A stretch of 64,000 bases of DNA from an uncultured Gammaproteobacteria bacterium (GCA_958295465.1 OY282353.1:3525001-3589000), one strand, 5' to 3'. Numbered from the stretch's first letter, positions 1 to 10,287 are shown. The notes: generated by a model from the sequence alone, not told the origin. A program made the numbers and translations.

Positions 1-759
1 GGCTCGGCGCTGAAAGGCGCGACGGCGCTCGTGATCGTCGCGGCCCTGTTCGGGGAAGTCGTCGCTCCCTGGTGTGAACGTCTCGCCCGGACCGGGCGCG
101 AGGCCGCGCTCGAGGAGTTGCCGGGGCGGGATGACGGAGCCTGGATTCGCGACGGGCAGCGCTTCGTCAACATGGTTCGCGTGCGGCCCGGCGACCGGGT
201 CGAGGACATGTACATCTACGAGCTCGATTCCTGGGGCGCCCTGCGGGCGGTGATGCACGCCGAGCACGCGCGGTACCGCGACTCCGCCTGGGTGCTGGAG
301 GCGGTGCGCCGCAGCGAGGTCTCGGCCGCGGGCGTGGTGACCCGGTCCACCCCGAGAACGGTGTGGGAGACCCGGTTCGGACCCGATCTCGTGAAGCTCG
401 CCTCTGCCCGCCGGGAAGGCCTGTCCGGACTCGCGCTCGCGCGATACATCGACTATCTCCGGGACAACCGGCTCGACACCGCCGCGTACGAGCTCGCGTT
501 GTGGAGAAAGGTCGCCTATCCGTTCGCGACCGGGGTGATGATCGTCCTCGCGGTGCCGTTGGTGCTGGGACGCCTCGGCGGAGCCGGGATCGGGCAGCGG
601 ATCCTCGCCGGCTGCCTGATCGCGGTGACGTTCCACATCGTCAACGAGGCCTCCGGCAAGCTCGGCATCGTATACGGCCTGAGTCCGCCGGTGAGTGCAT
701 TCGCTCCGACGTTGTCGTTCCTTGCCGTGGGCATGTGGCTGTTGCATCGAGTGCGTTGA
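1..759 (+). CDS. lptG: LPS export ABC transporter permease LptG (3' part)
   Basis: The frame is open from base 1 with no start, so the gene begins before the window; 252 residues are visible. LptG is one of the two inner-membrane permeases of LptB2FG, which extracts lipopolysaccharide from the inner membrane and passes it to the LptC-LptA bridge. The visible part has a periplasmic beta-type stretch and then three hydrophobic segments in the last ~90 residues (around AYPFATGVMIVLAVPLVLG, GCLIAVTFHIVNEASGKLG and FAPTLSFLAVGMWLLHRV). The pattern VAYPF...PLVLG...HIVNEASGKLG is the usual LptG C-terminus. The stop is at 759. lptF would be expected just upstream, outside the window. Confidence 0.9.
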   Translation, partial: GSALKGATALVIVAALFGEVVAPWCERLARTGREAALEELPGRDDGAWIRDGQRFVNMVRVRPGDRVEDMYIYELDSWGALRAVMHAEHARYRDSAWVLEAVRRSEVSAAGVVTRSTPRTVWETRFGPDLVKLASARREGLSGLALARYIDYLRDNRLDTAAYELALWRKVAYPFATGVMIVLAVPLVLGRLGGAGIGQRILAGCLIAVTFHIVNEASGKLGIVYGLSPPVSAFAPTLSFLAVGMWLLHRVR

Positions 760-975
760 GCGGCAACCGCTGGTGCGGTCGCCTGGCGATTCCGCTACCC
801 GGAATCGCGGGCGCCCCAGCCAGCGCCGCGGGTGGGCGGGGAACAGGGTTGTTCCATGCGGGCGGCGACCGCTGGCGCGGTCGCACTCCGGGCGGCGCCT
901 GGCGCTGCCCGCCATCGGGAACGGGGCTTCATGGACAGGCGAGCGCACCGGCCCGGGGCGGCGCCTCCCCGCGGG
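760..975. repeat. Intergenic region with a dispersed repeat copy
   Basis: No gene is seen between the convergent lptG and RDD genes. Bases about 801-860 closely match about 20741-20801: both share CGCGGGCGCCCC, then GCCA(A/G)CGCCG, GGGCGGGGAAC and GTTCCATGCG, with scattered mismatches. A second internal repeat of ACCGCTGG(T/C)GCGGTCGC occurs near 769-786 and 869-886. This looks like a small dispersed high-GC repeat and not coding sequence. Confidence 0.5.
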
Positions 976-1428
976 TCAAGCCTCCGGCGGGACCATCTCG
1001 ACCACGGTGCCCGAGAGGCGATCGTGCAGGCTCCTCCGATCCCGGTCGACCGCGACCCACAGCAGGCCGGCGCCCGCCGTGCCGATCGAGACGAGGGCGG
1101 CGGCGAATCTGCCGAGCGAGCGCCACCACCCGAGCCGGGTCCCTTCGCGCGTGCACACCCGCATCCTCCACGCCCGCATCCCCAGCGTCTGTCCGCTCCG
1201 CGTCCAGCACCAGCCGAACCAGGCGTAGCTCACCGCGAGCAGGTAGGCGGTGAACACCGGGTCGTTCGGATCGACGGCCCGCCCGCCGGTGAAGAGCAGC
1301 ACCGGCACGGTAGCCGCGAAGAGCACCGCGAACAGGAGCAGGGCGTCGTAGGCCAGCGCGGCGAGCCGGCGGAGCAGCCCGGGACGCGCCGCCGCCTCGC
1401 GCGGGGAGCGGGCGGGGGCACGGGTCAC
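976..1428 (-). CDS. RDD family membrane protein
   Basis: About 150 residues if translation starts at the GTG at 1428; no ATG lies between that codon and the dcd stop at 1521. The protein opens with an Arg-rich stretch and the family signature LLRRLAALAYDALLLFAVLF (R and D inside the first helix). A second helix pair follows (FTAYLLAVSYAWFGWCWTRS), then the RDD C-terminal block GQTLGMRAWRMRV and DRDRRSLHDRLSGT. RDD proteins are small integral membrane proteins of mostly unknown transport role; some members are linked to Na+/H+ exchange. It lies convergent to lptG and downstream of dcd on the same strand. The start codon is uncertain. Confidence 0.8.
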   Translation of the reverse strand: MTRAPARSPREAAARPGLLRRLAALAYDALLLFAVLFAATVPVLLFTGGRAVDPNDPVFTAYLLAVSYAWFGWCWTRSGQTLGMRAWRMRVCTREGTRLGWWRSLGRFAAALVSIGTAGAGLLWVAVDRDRRSLHDRLSGTVVEMVPPEA

Positions 1429-1520
1429 GCCGCCGGGAGGCACGTCTTCGGGACCGGTGCGAACCGGTGAGCCCTGCCGGCCCCCCACTGGCCCGGCCGG
1501 CCCGCGGCCGCGGGCGTGGG

Positions 1521-2087
1521 TCACGCCTTGGGCAGGGTGACGCCCCGCTGCCTCATGTACTTTCCCGCACGGTCGCGGTAGGAGGTCTCGCACTCCTCGT
1601 CGGACTCGAAGAACAGGACCTGGGCGACCCCCTCGTTGGCGTAGACCTTGGCCGGCAGCGGCGTGGTGTTGGAGAACTCCAGGGTGACGTGCCCCTCCCA
1701 TTCCGGCTCGAGCGGCGTCACGTTGACGATGATGCCGCAGCGGGCATAGGTGGATTTGCCGAGGCAGACGGTGAGGACGTTGCGGGGAATGCGGAAGTAC
1801 TCGACGGTGCGGGCCAGGGCGAAGGAGTTCGGGGGGATGATGCATACGTCGGCGCGGAGATCGACGAAGCTCGAATCGTCGAAGTTCTTCGGGTCCACGA
1901 TGGCGGAGTTGATGTTGGTGAAGATCTTGAATTCGTCGGCGCAACGGATGTCGTAGCCGTAGCTCGACGTGCCGAAGGAGATGACCCGCCCGCCGTCGCG
2001 CTCACGGACCTGCCCCGGCACGAACGGCTCGATCATGCCGTGCGAACGCGCCATGTCGTGGATCCAGCGGTCGGATTTGATGCTCAT
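1521..2087 (-). CDS. dcd: dCTP deaminase
   Basis: 188 residues, the usual length. The enzyme deaminates dCTP to dUTP, feeding dUTPase and thymidylate synthase for dTTP synthesis in the cytoplasm; it is a homotrimer. Family motifs are clear: [20 protein letters not shown] near the N-terminus, [11 protein letters not shown] in the middle, and the catalytic block [16 protein letters not shown] with the active-site Glu, followed by [14 protein letters not shown]. The start ATG at 2087 gives the standard [10 protein letters not shown]-terminus. It follows apbC on the same strand after about 60 bp, so the two may be cotranscribed. Confidence 0.95.
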   Translation of the reverse strand: MSIKSDRWIHDMARSHGMIEPFVPGQVRERDGGRVISFGTSSYGYDIRCADEFKIFTNINSAIVDPKNFDDSSFVDLRADVCIIPPNSFALARTVEYFRIPRNVLTVCLGKSTYARCGIIVNVTPLEPEWEGHVTLEFSNTTPLPAKVYANEGVAQVLFFESDEECETSYRDRAGKYMRQRGVTLPKA

Positions 2088-2148
2088 GTCCGATGGGGAA
2101 CGAGGCGCCGCCCGCGCGTCGTGCCGGTGGCGGCCGCGCCCCGCCGCC

Positions 2149-3234
2149 TTACTGGATGACGATCTTCGGGAAGGCCTGGCTGTAGTCCTTCGCCTTCAGC
2201 GACAGCTTCGCCGCCACCCGGCGCGCGATCTCCCGGTAGCGCCGGCCGACCGGACCGTCGGGGTCCTTGATGACGGTGGGCTGCCCGCTGTCGGCGTCCT
2301 CGCGGATCGCCCGGGCGAGCGGGATGTCTCCGAGCAGGGTCACGCCGTGCTCCTCGGCCATCCGCCGTCCGCCGCCCTCTCCGAAGATGTGGTCCTCGTG
2401 ACCGCACCGGCCGCACACGTGGGTGCTCATGTTCTCGATGACGCCGAGCACCGGCACCTTGACCTTCTCGAACATCGCGAGCCCCTTGCGCGCGTCGAGC
2501 AGCGCGATGTCCTGCGGCGTGGTGACGATGACCGCGCCGCTGACCGGGATGCGTTGGGCGAGGGTGAGCTGGATGTCGCCGGTGCCGGGCGGCAGATCCA
2601 CCACCAGGTAGTCGAGATCGCGCCAGTTCGTGTCCCGCAGGAGCTGCTCCAGCGCCTGGGTGACCATGGGGCCGCGCCAGATCATCGGGGTGTCTTCCTC
2701 GATGAGGTAGCCGATCGACATCGACTGGATGCGGTAGCTGGTCATGGGCTCGAGCGACTTGCCGTCGCGCGAGTCGGGCTGCCCCTGCGCGCCGAGCATC
2801 CGCGGCTGGCTCGGCCCGTAGATGTCGGCGTCGAGCACCCCCACCTTCGCGCCTTCGGCGGAGAGCGCGAGGGCGAGGTTGGCGGCGATGGTGGACTTGC
2901 CGACCCCCCCCTTGCCGGAGGCGACGGCGACGATGTTGCGGACGTCCTTCAGTGCTTCGAGCCCTTGCTGGACGGCATGGGAGGCGATCTTCCAGCCGAT
3001 CTCGATCTCCACGTCGTCGACGCCGTCGACGGCCCGGATGCGCTCGTCCAGCGCGGCGGCGAGCGCGGTGCGATGCCCGGCGGCCGGGAAGCCCAGGATG
3101 ACGCCGACCTTGACCCGCCCTCCTTCGATGTCCAGCGACTTGATGGCTTTCGCGCTCTTGAGATCGGCCTCCACGTACGGGTCATGGTACGAGGCGATGG
3201 CCTGTTCGATCCGGTCGCGCTGTGGCTCGGGCAT
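2149..3234 (-). CDS. apbC: Iron-sulfur cluster carrier protein ApbC (Mrp/NBP35 family)
   Basis: 361 residues. ApbC/Mrp is a cytoplasmic P-loop ATPase that assembles and transfers [4Fe-4S] clusters to apoproteins. It has an N-terminal MIP18-like domain (about residues 1-90), then a deviant Walker A at [19 protein letters not shown], switch motifs [14 protein letters not shown] and [15 protein letters not shown], and the cluster-binding CxxC in [16 protein letters not shown]. The end ([14 protein letters not shown]) is typical. The start ATG at 3234 gives [13 protein letters not shown]. It is transcribed away from phoB. Confidence 0.94.
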   Translation of the reverse strand: MPEPQRDRIEQAIASYHDPYVEADLKSAKAIKSLDIEGGRVKVGVILGFPAAGHRTALAAALDERIRAVDGVDDVEIEIGWKIASHAVQQGLEALKDVRNIVAVASGKGGVGKSTIAANLALALSAEGAKVGVLDADIYGPSQPRMLGAQGQPDSRDGKSLEPMTSYRIQSMSIGYLIEEDTPMIWRGPMVTQALEQLLRDTNWRDLDYLVVDLPPGTGDIQLTLAQRIPVSGAVIVTTPQDIALLDARKGLAMFEKVKVPVLGVIENMSTHVCGRCGHEDHIFGEGGGRRMAEEHGVTLLGDIPLARAIREDADSGQPTVIKDPDGPVGRRYREIARRVAAKLSLKAKDYSQAFPKIVIQ

Positions 3235-3554
3235 CTTCGGGAACTCCGTCGCAACGTCGGGAACCGGGCCGGGATTCTACATGAGTCCCCGGGGGAGGGC
3301 GCCTCGATGCGAGTCGTCGTCGATCCTCGCCAAATCCGAAAATGCCTCTTGAATCGCCAGGATCCGATGCCCGGGCTCTGGTGGGAATTGCCGGCGACTC
3401 GTTCGCGCCGGCTCCGCTCTCCGGCGTCCTGCCCGAACTGCAAGGCGGCGGTGCGCCGTGCGCCGGGTTTCGCGGCCGGCGCCGTTGTCATGAAAATGTC
3501 ATCGCCGGAATATGAAATGTCCGCGCACGCGGAGAGCGGAAGGGAGAAGCGGCG
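3235..3554. other. Divergent intergenic region between apbC and phoB
   Basis: This 320-base gap separates the divergent apbC and phoB genes and must hold promoters for both. The only element I can name is the Pho box at 3485-3502. Open frames crossing it on both strands are shadows. Confidence 0.6.
3485..3502 (+). promoter_or_regulatory. Pho box upstream of phoB
   Basis: The sequence TTGTCATGAAAATGTCAT fits the 7+4+7 Pho-box pattern (consensus CTGTCAT, four A/T-rich bases, then CTGTCAY), with both TGTCA cores intact and in register. It lies about 53 bp before the phoB start, so PhoB~P probably activates its own operon under phosphate limitation, as in enteric bacteria. Confidence 0.8.
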
Positions 3555-4247
3555 GTGGGCAAGCGCATTCTTCTCGTCGAGGACGAGGCGGCCATCCGCG
3601 AGATGGTGCAGCTCGCATTGTCGCGGGCCGGGTTCGACATCCGCGCCGTGGCGGATGCCGCGCGCGCGGACCGCGAGATCGAGCAAGCGCGTCCGGATCT
3701 CATTCTGCTCGACTGGATGCTGCCCGGCGTGAGCGGCCTGGAGCTCGCACGCAGGCTTCGCCGGTGCGATTCCACCCGGAACATCCCGCTCATCATGCTG
3801 ACCGCGAAGGGCGAGGAAGGTGACAGGTTGAGCGGATTCGAGGCGGGGGCCGACGACTATGTCGTCAAGCCGTTCTCGGTGAAGGAGCTGGTGGCGCGGA
3901 TCTGCGCGGTGCTGAAGCGGACCACTCCGGTCGGCGACGAGCACCCGATCGAGATCGGCGGGTTGCGGCTGGACCCGGTGAGCCATCGCGTCACCGGTCG
4001 GGGAGAGACGATCCGGACCGGGCCGACGGAATTCCGCATGCTTCATTTCTTCATGAGCCACCCCGAGCGCGTGTTCACCCGCGGCCAGCTTCTGGATCGA
4101 ATCTGGGGCCGTAACGTCTACATCGAGGAGCGCACCGTCGACGTGCACATCCGCCGGCTGCGCAAGGCGCTGGCCGGACACGGGTTCGACCGGTTCGTGC
4201 AGACGGTGCATGGAACGGGATACCGGTTTTCGCGCCAGATGGAATGA
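3555..4247 (+). CDS. phoB: Phosphate regulon response regulator PhoB
   Basis: 230 residues from a GTG start at 3555, preceded by the purine-rich GGAAGGGAGAAG. The protein is an OmpR-family regulator that activates phosphate-acquisition genes when phosphorylated by PhoR. The receiver domain (1-120) has the acidic pair in LLVEDEA, the phosphoacceptor Asp53 in LILLDWMLPG, Thr in MLTAKG and Lys in YVVKPFSVKEL. The C-terminal winged helix (about 130-228) has TPTEFRML-type packing and ends VQTVHGTGYRFS. A Pho box precedes it and phoR follows on the same strand. Confidence 0.95.
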   Translation: MGKRILLVEDEAAIREMVQLALSRAGFDIRAVADAARADREIEQARPDLILLDWMLPGVSGLELARRLRRCDSTRNIPLIMLTAKGEEGDRLSGFEAGADDYVVKPFSVKELVARICAVLKRTTPVGDEHPIEIGGLRLDPVSHRVTGRGETIRTGPTEFRMLHFFMSHPERVFTRGQLLDRIWGRNVYIEERTVDVHIRRLRKALAGHGFDRFVQTVHGTGYRFSRQME

Positions 4248-4260
4248 TCGGCGGACCGTT

Positions 4261-4312
4261 GCGCCGCCGCGCAACACGCGCCGGCGGGCGCAACGCTGGT
4301 TGCCGGCGGCGC
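4261..4312. other. Stem-loop between phoB and phoR
   Basis: A long inverted repeat: GCGCCGCCGCGCAAC at 4261-4275 pairs with GTTGCCGGCGGCGC at 4299-4312 with one bulge. There is no following T-run. It could attenuate or process the phoB-phoR transcript; this is inferred from structure alone. Confidence 0.45.
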
Positions 4313-4356
4313 GCGGCCCGGCATAATGGGGCGGGCCACGGTCCGGAACCGATCCG

Positions 4357-5688
4357 ATGACGCTCTCGAGAGCCCGCACCCGGGAATGGCGCCGCCTCGT
4401 GGCGGGAGCGGTGCTGCTCGGAATCACGGGCTACCTCCTCGGGCTCACCCCGTGGCTGCTGCTCGCCGGCGCCTGCGCGTACGTCACGTGGCACGTCTAC
4501 CACGTTCATCGGCTCGCCCGCTGGCTGGCGAGCGGTGGCCGCGAGCCCGAGCCGGACGCCCGCGGGATCTGGGGTCAGGTGTTCGAGTCCCTGAGCCGCA
4601 TCCACCGCCAGAACCGCAAGCGCAAGAAGCGGCTGCGCAAGCTCGTGGGTCGATTCCAGCAGGCGGCCGATGCGATGCCGGACGGTGCGATCGTCCTCGC
4701 CGGCGACGGCACCATCCTGTGGATGAACGAGGCGTCGAGCCGGTTGCTCGGCCTGCAGCGCTCGCGCGACGTCGGCCAGCCGGTGTCCAACTTCATCCGC
4801 CATCCGAGCTTTACCGATACGCTCGAATCCGGGGCGCTCGACGAGCCGCTCCATATCGAGTCGCCGTTGCGTGACGAGATCAAGCTCCGGATTCGAATCG
4901 TTCCCTACGGGGGCAGCAGGCGGTTGATGCTCGTACGCGACGTGACCCGGATCCACAACCTGGAACAGATGCGGAAGGATTTCGTGGCCAACGTGTCGCA
5001 CGAGCTGCGGAGCCCGTTGACGGTCGTCGCCGGATACCTGGAGACGCTCGAGGACGACGAGCAGTTCCCCGGCGAGTACCGGCGGCCGGTTGCCCAGATG
5101 TCGCAGCAGGCGTCGCGAATGGGCCTGATCGTGGAGGATCTGCTTCAGCTTTCACGACTGGAGGCGACGCCCGGCGCCGCGACCGCCGAACCGGTCGCGG
5201 TGGTCGAGATGCTCGACGTGATTGCCAGGGACACGCGCTCCCTCAGCGAGGGCGCGCATCGCGTCGTTCAAGAGGCGGATCCGGGACTCTCCCTGCTCGG
5301 CAACTGGAACGAGCTCTACAGCGCCTTCTCGAACGTCGCGTTCAACGCGGTGCAGCACACTCACGCGGGCGGGACGATACGGCTGGGGTGGACGTCGGAC
5401 GAGACGGGCGCGCGATTGGAGGTCACCGATACCGGGGAAGGCATCGAAGCGCACCACCTCCCTCGCCTCACCGAGCGGTTCTATCGCGTGGACAAGGCGC
5501 GTTCGCATGAAATGGGCGGCACGGGGCTCGGCCTGGCGATCGTGAAGCACGTCCTCGTTCGCCACGATGCGCGGTTCGAGATCGAGAGCCGGCTCGGTGA
5601 AGGCAGCCGGTTCTCCTGCCGGTTCCCGGCGCATCGAGTGGTGCGCTCGGAGGTCCCCGCCGAGCCGGAGCGGCAGGCGGTTGGATGA
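4357..5688 (+). CDS. phoR: Phosphate regulon sensor histidine kinase PhoR
   Basis: 443 residues. The membrane kinase controls PhoB according to phosphate supply via the Pst complex. The N-terminus has one or two hydrophobic helices (about 15-50), then a basic linker (NRKRKKRLRKL), a PAS domain (about 100-195; MPDGAIVLAGDGTILWMNEA), and a HisKA domain with the phosphorylated His215 in VANVSHELRSPLTVV. The HATPase domain follows, with N box (NVAFNAVQHTHAGG), DTGEGI and GTGLGLAIVKH. It has no large periplasmic domain, as usual for PhoR. It overlaps the possible TTG start of ppx, which suggests cotranscription. Confidence 0.93.
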   Translation: MTLSRARTREWRRLVAGAVLLGITGYLLGLTPWLLLAGACAYVTWHVYHVHRLARWLASGGREPEPDARGIWGQVFESLSRIHRQNRKRKKRLRKLVGRFQQAADAMPDGAIVLAGDGTILWMNEASSRLLGLQRSRDVGQPVSNFIRHPSFTDTLESGALDEPLHIESPLRDEIKLRIRIVPYGGSRRLMLVRDVTRIHNLEQMRKDFVANVSHELRSPLTVVAGYLETLEDDEQFPGEYRRPVAQMSQQASRMGLIVEDLLQLSRLEATPGAATAEPVAVVEMLDVIARDTRSLSEGAHRVVQEADPGLSLLGNWNELYSAFSNVAFNAVQHTHAGGTIRLGWTSDETGARLEVTDTGEGIEAHHLPRLTERFYRVDKARSHEMGGTGLGLAIVKHVLVRHDARFEIESRLGEGSRFSCRFPAHRVVRSEVPAEPERQAVG

Positions 5689-5710
5689 CGCGGTCGACGT
5701 CGCCCCGCGC

Positions 5711-7231
5711 ATGGAGGCGCCGGCGGTGGTGGCCGACGCGCCGCCGGTACCCGCGCTGCTCGCCGCGATCGACCTCGGCTCCAACAGCTTCCATCTCGTC
5801 ATCGGGCGGGTGGTCGACGGTCATCTCGACGTAGTGGATCGACTGCGCGAGCCGGTGCGGCTCGCGGCGGGACTGGATGATCACAAGCGCCTGCGCCGCG
5901 ATGCAATCGAACGTGCGCTCGCGTGTCTTCGCCGGTTCGGGCAGAGGCTGCGCGGCATGCCCGGGCAGGCGGTACGTGCGGTCGGCACCAATACCCTGCG
6001 CAGCGCACGCAACGGCGAAGCGTTCCGGCGCGAGGCGCAGCGCGTGCTGGGGCACTCCATCGACGTCATCGCGGGCCGCGAGGAGGCCCGGCTCATCTAT
6101 CTGGGCGTGGCTCACGCGCTCGCCAACGACCGCGAACGACGTCTGGTCATCGACATCGGCGGCGGCAGCACGGAATGTATCGTCGGGAGCGGATTCACTT
6201 CCCTGTACAGGGAAAGCCTGTACGTCGGCTGCGTCGGCGCCAGCCGGCGGTTCTTTCCCGAGGGCCGGATCGACAGGCATTCGATGAAGCGCGCGCTGCT
6301 CGCGGCCCGCGTGGAGTTCGAGCCGATCGAACGGTTGTACCGCGACGCCGGCTGGGGGTCCGCGGTCGGCTGCTCGGGCACGATCAAGGCGATCGCGGCG
6401 ATCGCGCGCGCGGCCGGCTGGTGCGAGGGCGGCATCGATCGAGGCGCGCTGCGCCGCTTGCGGCGCGAGCTGGTCAGCGCCCGGCACGTCGATGCGGTCA
6501 GGCTCAGGGAGCTGAAGGACGACCGCCGTCCCGTGCTTCCGGGCGGGGTCGCGGTGCTCTCGGCTGCCCTCGATGCGTTCGACATCGAGCATCTCGACGT
6601 CTCGGAGATGGCGCTTCGCGAAGGGCTGCTGTTCGATCTCATGGGCCGCATCCGCCACGAGGACGTCCGTGACGCGACCGTGCAGCGCCGAATCGAGCGG
6701 TATCGTGTCGACGCCGCCCAGGGCGAGCGGGTCGCGGCGACCGCGCTGGCATTGCATCGGCAGGTGGCCCCGGCCTGGGGGATGGATACCGAAGAGGCGG
6801 AGCAGCTTCTGGGATGGGCGGCGCGTCTCCACGAGGCGGGGCTCTTCGTCTCCCACAACCAGTACCACAAGCATGGCGCGTACCTGCTCGCCAACGGCGA
6901 CATGTCCGGCTTCTCCCGCCAGGCCCAGACGATGCTGTCCTCGCTGGTGCGGGGGCACCGGCGGAAGTTCCCGGTCCCGGTCTTCGAGCAATTCACCTCC
7001 GGGGACGGGCGGCGCGCGCGCCGGCTCTGCGTGCTGCTGCGCCTCTCGGTGGTGTTGAACCGCTCGCGCGCGGACGACTTCCTGCCGGGCGTCGAAGCGC
7101 TGGCGCAGGGCGAGGTGTTGACGGTGGGGTTTCCGCCCGGATGGCTCGACGCGCACCCGCTCACCCGGGCCGACCTGGAGCAGGAGCAGGCGTACCTCGC
7201 CGCCGTGGGGATCGGGCTGCGCTTCGGTTGA
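5711..7231 (+). CDS. ppx: Exopolyphosphatase (Ppx/GppA family)
   Basis: 506 residues from the ATG at 5711; a TTG at 5681, overlapping the end of phoR, is an alternative start. The enzyme removes terminal phosphates from polyphosphate. The ASKHA fold is evident: AAIDLGSNSFHLVIGRV at the N-terminus, REEARLIYLGVAHAL, and the second phosphate loop VIDIGGGSTECIVG. A C-terminal HD-like helical domain (about 330-500) contains HNQYHKHGAYLLANGD. The gene follows phoR and faces ppk1, so polyphosphate breakdown and synthesis genes are convergent neighbours within the Pho block. Confidence 0.93.
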   Translation: MEAPAVVADAPPVPALLAAIDLGSNSFHLVIGRVVDGHLDVVDRLREPVRLAAGLDDHKRLRRDAIERALACLRRFGQRLRGMPGQAVRAVGTNTLRSARNGEAFRREAQRVLGHSIDVIAGREEARLIYLGVAHALANDRERRLVIDIGGGSTECIVGSGFTSLYRESLYVGCVGASRRFFPEGRIDRHSMKRALLAARVEFEPIERLYRDAGWGSAVGCSGTIKAIAAIARAAGWCEGGIDRGALRRLRRELVSARHVDAVRLRELKDDRRPVLPGGVAVLSAALDAFDIEHLDVSEMALREGLLFDLMGRIRHEDVRDATVQRRIERYRVDAAQGERVAATALALHRQVAPAWGMDTEEAEQLLGWAARLHEAGLFVSHNQYHKHGAYLLANGDMSGFSRQAQTMLSSLVRGHRRKFPVPVFEQFTSGDGRRARRLCVLLRLSVVLNRSRADDFLPGVEALAQGEVLTVGFPPGWLDAHPLTRADLEQEQAYLAAVGIGLRFG

Positions 7232-7255
7232 GCCCGGCAGGCCGGTGAAGCCGGG
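7229..7255. terminator. Possible hairpin between convergent ppx and ppk1
   Basis: Just past the ppx stop the sequence can pair GCCCGGC with GCCGGG, in a GC-rich arm set with no T-run. Its place between convergent genes suits a bidirectional terminator, but evidence is structural only. Confidence 0.3.
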
Positions 7256-7322
7256 TGCGGGGCGCAGGTGAAACGCATCGCGAACCGTCGGCCCGAATGG
7301 AAGGCACGGACCGGGGCTTTGC

Positions 7323-9452
7323 TCAGGTCTTCCCCGCGCCGCCCGGCCCCGGCGACTCGCCGCTCAGCTTCTCGAGGAGTGTGTGCTGTGCCGAGACCGC
7401 GGTCTCGCCGCCGTGTTCGGCCCGGTGGTAGAGACCGTCCGGATCGAGGCGCCAGGCATGCGTGTTGTCGTCGAGATATGGCATGAGGCCCTCTTCGACC
7501 ACCCGCGCGCGCAACGCGTCGTCGAGGATGGGGAAGCAGGTTTCGACGCGCTGGAAGAGGTTGCGGTTCATCCAGTCCGCGCTTGCGCAGAACAGTCGGG
7601 GAGCGCCGCCGTTCTCGAAGCAGAACACGCGGGTATGCTCCAGGAACCGGCCGACGATCGAGCGCACCCGGATATTTTCCGAGACAGCGGAGACGCCGGG
7701 CCGCAGCGCGCAGGCGCCGCGAACGATCAGGTCGATCTCCACCCCCGCCTGCGAGGCGCGGTACAGGGCCCGGATGATCTTCGGCTCGATCAGTGCGTTC
7801 ATCTTCGCGATGATGCGGGCGGGCTTGCCGTCCGCCGCGCGCCGCGCTTCCTCGTCGATGTACTCCAGCATCCTGTCGTGCAGGGTGAACGGCGACTGGA
7901 GCAGTCGTGTCAGCCGCGAGGCCCGGCCGAGCCCGGTAAGCTGCATGAAGACCTCGTGCACGTCCTGCCCGATCTCCGGATCCGCGGTCAGCAGTCCGAA
8001 GTCGGTGTATGCCCGGGTGGTGCGGGCGTGGTAGTTGCCTGTGCCGAGGTGGACGTAGCGGCGCAGCTTCTCCCCTTCACGGCGGACCACGAGCAGCATC
8101 TTCGCGTGGGTCTTGTACCCGACGACCCCATAGACGACGTGCGCGCCGGCCTCCTGGAGCTCCTCGGCGAGCGAGATGTTCGCCTCTTCGTCGAAGCGGG
8201 CCCGCAGCTCGACGCATACCGTGACTTCCTTGCCGGCGCGGGCCGCCGCGACGAGCGCGTCGACGAGCGACGATTCGGCCCCGGTGCGGTAGAGCGTCTG
8301 CTTGATGGCCAGCACGTCGGGGTCGGCGGCGGCCTGCTGGACGAATTCGAGCACCGGGGCGAATGACTGGAAGGGGTGGTGCAGGAGGACGTCGCCGGCC
8401 GCGATCGCCTCGAAGATGCGGGTGGGCGGCCCGACCCGTGCCGGGAATCCGGGCGTGAACGGCGGGTACTTGAGATCCGGCCGTTCGACGAGGTCCGGCA
8501 ACGCCATCAGCCGGTGCAGGTTCACGGGGCCGTTGACGCGGAACACCATCTCCCCGGAGAGCCCGAACTGGCGCACCAGGTAGTCGACCATTTCGTCGGG
8601 GCAGTTGTCGGCGACCTCGAGGCGGACCTCGTCGCCGTAGCGCCGGGACGGAAGCTCGCCGACCAGTGCGCGCATCAGGTCGTCGACGTCCTCGGCATCG
8701 ACGAAGAGCTCGCTGTTGCGGGTGACGCGGAACTGGTGGCACGCGGTCAGCTCCATGCCGGGGAACAGGTCTCCGACCCGCGCGTGGATGATGGAGGAGA
8801 GAAACACGAAATCGTTCTCGGCGTCGCCTGCCTCGGCGGGCAGCCGGATGAGCCTCGGCAGCGCTCTCGGCGCCTGGACCACCGCCATCCCGCCGGCCTG
8901 CCCGAAGGCGTCCTCGCCGGTGAGCGACACGATGAAGTTGAGGCTCTTGTTCAGTATCGACGGAAACGGATGGACCGGGTCGAGCCGGATCGGGGTCACG
9001 ATAGGGAGAAGCTGCTCGGTGAAGTAGCGCGTGATCCACCGGTCCTGCGCGTCGCTCCACTCGCCGCGACGCAGGAACCGGATCCCCTCGCTCGCCAGGG
9101 CCGGGAGGATGGTGCCGTTCAACAGCTCGTACTGTTCGCCGACCAGGGTATGCGCATCGGCGCTGATGCGGCTCAGCACTTCGCTCGGCGCAAGGCCGTC
9201 CGCGGTGCCGTACGCTGCGCCGTACTGGATCTGGTGGAGGATTCCCGCCACTCGGACCTCGAAGAACTCGTCGAGGTTGGAACAGGAGATGCACAGGAAC
9301 CGGAGCCGCTCGATGAGTGGGGTGGCGGGGTCGCGCGCCTGCTCGAACACCCGCCGGTTGAACGCGAGCTGGCTGAGCTCGCGGTTGACGTAGAGGTCCG
9401 GGTTGTCGAGCGATGGGGTGTCCACGGTCCGTTTTCGTCGTGTACGGGGCAT
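7323..9452 (-). CDS. ppk1: Polyphosphate kinase 1
   Basis: 709 residues, full length for PPK1. The enzyme reversibly makes polyphosphate from ATP at the inner membrane. The four-domain layout is visible: the N domain (NRELSQLAFNRRVFEQA, SCSNLDEFFEVRVAG), head domain (LLPIVTPIRLDPVHPFP), and two phospholipase D-like C domains. The C1 domain has LRARFDEEANI and the autophosphorylated His in HLGTGNYHARTTRAYTD; C2 has RGACALRPG and CASADWMNRNLFQRVE. The start ATG is at 9452. It runs convergent to ppx and downstream of msrA on the minus strand. Confidence 0.95.
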   Translation of the reverse strand: MPRTRRKRTVDTPSLDNPDLYVNRELSQLAFNRRVFEQARDPATPLIERLRFLCISCSNLDEFFEVRVAGILHQIQYGAAYGTADGLAPSEVLSRISADAHTLVGEQYELLNGTILPALASEGIRFLRRGEWSDAQDRWITRYFTEQLLPIVTPIRLDPVHPFPSILNKSLNFIVSLTGEDAFGQAGGMAVVQAPRALPRLIRLPAEAGDAENDFVFLSSIIHARVGDLFPGMELTACHQFRVTRNSELFVDAEDVDDLMRALVGELPSRRYGDEVRLEVADNCPDEMVDYLVRQFGLSGEMVFRVNGPVNLHRLMALPDLVERPDLKYPPFTPGFPARVGPPTRIFEAIAAGDVLLHHPFQSFAPVLEFVQQAAADPDVLAIKQTLYRTGAESSLVDALVAAARAGKEVTVCVELRARFDEEANISLAEELQEAGAHVVYGVVGYKTHAKMLLVVRREGEKLRRYVHLGTGNYHARTTRAYTDFGLLTADPEIGQDVHEVFMQLTGLGRASRLTRLLQSPFTLHDRMLEYIDEEARRAADGKPARIIAKMNALIEPKIIRALYRASQAGVEIDLIVRGACALRPGVSAVSENIRVRSIVGRFLEHTRVFCFENGGAPRLFCASADWMNRNLFQRVETCFPILDDALRARVVEEGLMPYLDDNTHAWRLDPDGLYHRAEHGGETAVSAQHTLLEKLSGESPGPGGAGKT

Positions 9453-9648
9453 GAGGGCGGCTCACGATTCCGGCCGATGCGCCTGCCGCGAGGGTACATC
9501 AAGGGGAAACGGCGATTCCACGACCCCGCACGAGGCGAGCTTCTTTCGAGCCCGACCGCTCGGAGGAGCCGGTGGGGCGCTGCAATCGTCGGTCAACGTG
9601 GCTCGACTCGGACACGCGAGCCCCCGATGCACCCGAGGCGGCTCGCCG

Positions 9649-10287
<639 letters not shown>

